Assembly: GCF_028554725.1 (NCBI RefSeq) | Contig: NC_071669.1 | Location: 58,508,501-58,572,500, forward strand | Reading direction: 5' to 3' | Length of the DNA: 64,000 nt | DNA from: Zeugodacus cucurbitae | Taxonomy: Eukaryota; Arthropoda; Insecta; Diptera; Tephritidae | In this document: positions 60,195 through 64,000 of the stretch, in pieces | Numbering within the stretch: the stretch's first letter is position 1 | How the letters are laid out: every line of letters begins with the position of its first letter | Program-made: the position numbers and the translations under genes | Notes under the pieces: generated by a model | What the model saw: the letters and a program-made list of their open reading frames with translations, nothing else | Database searches by the model: none | What the model was told of the DNA's origin: nothing

Positions 60195-63100
60195 AAAAGA
60201 AATGTAATCTCATTCCAAATTGTTCACTATCACACTTTATTATCATTATACGAGTTGCCTATTAAAGAACTCGCGTAAAAAGTTATGCATTAAATCTGTA
60301 AATAATTGAACTTGTGAAACACAAACCTATATGAACGAGATACATATATTCTAAAGGAAAGATGATCAACACTAAATGATCTGGGGAGATATTTTGCTTA
60401 ATGCTCAGCTGGTATTTGGATTTGGTGGTACTCTTTCGAAAAAAAATTGAACGTGACCCTTTTTGTGTCTCCATTAAAACCTCATACGATCTCACTGCGA
60501 CAGTGAGTACTCTGTTAGTGTCTCTCAGATACAAAATATAAGCGCAATAGTCTCTTATTTGCAAAATTTGTACTTTAATACACTTCGCATTACTTCCACT
60601 TGAAGCAGTAAATGAATTTTAGATATTTATAATTTAACCAAGCGTATAGATCCTATCATAAAACAAACTTACCAAACAACAAAATATATTTTTGCGCATG
60701 ACTGCACCCGCACTCTGCATGGTGTGTAGATAATAGATTTGATAAATTGTCTGCAGCCGAAAAACTTTCAAATAACAATATCCACTGCAACAGCCAAAAA
60801 GTTGCTTCTCCAACCAACGCTGGCGCACATGTCTTCTAACGCCAGCACTTCCTTTGCAAATAAAATGAGCGCCCGCTAAAGAGAGCTTACCACACAGGCG
60901 AGGCAAAAAGCTTATGCATTCAACGAGGCGTCACAAGGACTAGACACAACTGCCACAAATGCAATTTCATGCAACTTGCTACTTGCAACTACCTCAACAG
61001 CGGCAAAACGCATATAATTCACTATTTGTAGACGCTTCATTGGCAGCTCAGCGCAGCACGGTGAACTGCATTCGTTGCACCACTGCCATTCTCGTGCCCC
61101 AAAATGCAAGTCAAGCGGAAATATGGCTGTCCGCCCTCAAAATGCCAGCAAACACAAACACCTAAAATATATGGAGGTTGCGAGCTTGAAGACAGTCACA
61201 TGCGGCTAAAGCTTTTTGTGTGGCCTTGCACTTGCATATTAAACTGGCATTACACATCTCCCTATGTTTGCTTGGATGTGCAAGTGTTTGTTGCTGGTTA
61301 TTGATGACTTTGAGAAGTTATTGCACTGCAATTTCCGGTCTTTGTTTGTTAGTTTATCTGCTTGGTGGTGTGTGAATATTGCAATATTCTAAATGTGGAT
61401 CCACATACTTATTCATTCTGCGTCAGATAAAAGTTAGTTAACTGTAAAACAGGAGTCGTATTTAAAGGTTACTATTCCTTCTAAATTGGTTTTAGAATTT
61501 AGTTTTTTGCCATATAATAGTTTTTCATCACATTTTAAAAATAAATTTAATCAATTTCAAAACAACAATATATGTATTGTATTAAATAATTTAGACGCTA
61601 ACGCTGAAAACCTCCCACATTTATTTCTTGAAGAGAAAATAACTCGAATTCTGATAAAGTGAAAATTTGGCAATAAAGACTTTACGCATTTTTAATTAGA
61701 CTAGACGGATATCATAATGTTATATTCTATTTGTGATATTTCGAGATTGTATGTGATTTAAATCGAACCCATACAAAAACGTCTCAAGTTCGATGTCCAC
61801 CAGTATAATGTTGTCTTTTCCTAATATATGGAGAAAATGAAGCAGAATACCGCCTTAGCCCAGTTAGTCATATTTTCCCCACTATAATATATGTAGCTCG
61901 CTCATACAGCTTTTGTTCCACAAGTTCAATTATTAACGCATTATATATATTTAGTAAATACAAGTTCTCTTTAGAAGTAGAACAGTTATTATTTATGAGA
62001 ATACATTTGATTAATGATTTAACAGACTAAGATCTGTCGAATTATGAGCAAAATTCTTTTTCTAAGGGATTTTTATTATGAAAAAACCTAAAACCTTTTC
62101 TGAAACACCTTTCTCAACTTCTAATAAACCACAGATTATGTCTTATCGTCTTTAAAACAGTTTCTGAGTAATAGCTTCTTTAGACAGGACCTAATTGATC
62201 AATTTACTTGCCTCTGCTCGATTAAAACGCTTATTAAGATCGATTTACCATTCAAATTAAAATCTACATTAATTTTTGATTGAATTTTAATCGACTTGAA
62301 AATCAAATGCAACTCTGCGACAGAGACGTACGTTCTTTGTCTACGATTGGCTGATTTTTTTGATAAAAAAAGCTACGGTAGATGTCGCTGCTAAAAATAT
62401 TAATCGGTTGATGAAACTTACCAACTTCTTATGAAAAGAAAAAACAAAAAATTAACAGCTGATCGATTATCGAGTAGCCGGCAGTATAAAAGGCAAAAAA
62501 GGTTTGACAATAACAATTTTAATTGATCAATTAATTTGGCTGTCTAAAACGCTATAAGATCTTTGTCATTAAGTGCTAAGAGAACGAAAACAAAACATAA
62601 TTCGATTCGATAATGTTAAAACAAAGTCTTGGTGTTCGGAGAAATCGATAACAGATCAATAATCATTATGTTCTATATCTAATTAGAAGGCATATGTTGA
62701 ACTACTATGAGATCATATAGTAACTGCAAAGTATCCATGATAAGCATCTGATGGGTTTCACTCAGTATCAACTCCAAAGTTTTCAACTACATTGTTCTAT
62801 TGAGGTCTCCACTCACATCTCCTTTGCTATTATTTAAAAAAGATTATTTAACAAGTCTATATCTAATTTGAAAATCCTAACATGTGATGGCTTATATCTC
62901 TTATAATCGAAAGCTTAGTGGATATATCATAGCTTATATAGCTTAAATTCTGGTTAAAAACAATCAAAACTAAAACTTTTCAATTTCTGTCCAGAAATGG
63001 TTTTTAACATAACCTGAAATTTATACAGTATTAGGTTAGGCTGAAAAAATCAGTAACCATTGAAATATTTAAATTTATAAAAATTATTAAACTTTTTCTA

Positions 63101-63933
63101 AAATTTATTTTAAAAAAATTAAATTTTTAAAACTATGACTCATTCATCGTAATCATTTTTTTTTTTTTTTTATTTCTGCCAACCAAACAATTTTCTGCTC
63201 ACCAATGTCAATTTAGGTCGCATAAAGGCCATTTGTTGTAATTCAATGTTTTCGTTTTGCGAATTCATGTTATTAGCTCGAACAATAATAATAATAATAA
63301 TGTCATTATTCGCAAATGCTTTTCAAATTCACGCTACAACAACAACAATTACCTATTTATATATAATATCTAACATCATTTGACATTGCACTTGACACCG
63401 CTGATGCTCACAGAAATTTATATAATTTCAGTTTTAACGCGTTTTTTCTATTTTTTGTTTTGCTATTCACTCGCTGTTTTCAATGCAAAACCTTAATTAT
63501 TACTAATTTCAGAGCAAAGTGTTAAATGTTAATTGCTATGCTTCAGTTAGCAGCAAACTTTTGTTTCGAAATTTATTTATTTATTTAACTACACAATGAG
63601 GAGATGCCAGCAGTTGCATAATTACAATGGATAATATTAGTATTACAAGCTCATTTCAGTTTAGCGCACGTGTGCGTTATTGTTTCAAAAGGTATTTCAA
63701 TTTGTAATATATCTGCTAACTCGGTTATAGTTTTGGAAATATCCTCAAATGTCTATCAGCTTACTTTTCAATATCTCTACTAATAAATAATCCGTGAAAG
63801 TATTAGCATCAGCATCATTTTAGTTTCCAAACTTCGCTTATACTCGCTAGCTTAATCCAATATTATTATCGACCCAAAATACTATTTCGGGCATATAACA
63901 TGTGTTGTCTGAAAAACGATCTCCTATCGCATA
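60195..63933. other. Non-coding sequence, possible intron
   Basis: A unique stretch with CAA-rich patches (60900-61050). A (TAA)n microsatellite lies at about 63283-63300 and a T-run at about 63157-63171. TTAGGTTAGG occurs at about 63031. Overlapping frames at 60634-61304 have no domain support. Confidence 0.4.
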
Positions 63934-64000
63934 CAGTTGTGCTCAAAATAATAGTGCGTGTGTTAGAGTCGTATCAAGAGTCTTATAAAGAGACGAAATA
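63934..64000 (+). mobile_element. Probable terminus of a Tc1-like transposon, runs off the window
   Basis: CAGTTGTGCTCAAAATAATA follows TA at 63932-63933. A terminus of the form CAGT-x-GTGCTCAAAATAATAG after a TA target is typical of Tc1-family inverted repeats. Only 67 bp are visible, so neither the other end nor a transposase can be checked. Confidence 0.5.

Overview
The window looks like low-gene-density chromosomal DNA of a higher dipteran, most likely a tephritid fruit fly. The evidence is AT-rich sequence with CAA/TTG triplet runs, degraded mariner transposons, non-LTR retrotransposon fragments with fly-type RT and RNase H motifs, and a high-copy interspersed repeat with a CTCTCGCAAC hairpin of a kind I associate with tephritids. 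The species cannot be named from the sequence alone. No bacterial features, CRISPR array, rRNA or convincing tRNA were seen.

Layout. 1-5.2 kb: an antisense LINE 3' end, a 721-bp internally deleted mariner with perfect 29-bp inverted ends, a small antisense RTE fragment and a hairpin-repeat copy. 6.9-12 kb: two more hairpin-repeat copies, one carrying a probable nested insertion and running into a 1-kb (ATTTT)n array. 12-33 kb: unique AT-rich sequence, a nearly complete hairpin repeat, three copies of one D34D mariner family (16.0, 23.5, 32.0 kb), a 355-bp mariner MITE plus a truncated sister, a 5'-truncated RTE LINE with its target duplication, and a hexanucleotide array. 28.9-29.7, 36.5-38.0 and 50.3-51.0 kb: three AT-rich clusters in which a GTGGCAAC-type block recurs every 100-260 bp. 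39.6-47.4 kb: an RNase H LINE fragment, a LINE nested inside another LINE with a 14-bp duplication of coding sequence, and a hairpin-repeat/mariner junction. 53.4-54.4 kb: another antisense LINE 3' end and a pogo/Tigger-like remnant.

The only host gene I can support lies at the right end on the plus strand. A putative long 5' UTR (about 55.88-57.79 kb) leads to a 45-codon first coding exon (57791-57925) with a good start context and a consensus splice donor; no later coding exon was recognised before 64 kb. I do not recognise the protein. The large gene-free part to its left would then be intergenic DNA or introns of other transcripts.

Almost everything else is mobile-element debris. Its interest lies in its structure: nested insertions with readable target-site duplications, an in-frame internal deletion that fuses the two ends of a transposase, a 14-bp microinversion seen by comparing two LINE copies, and the periodic GTGGCAAC clusters, which match no repeat class I know.
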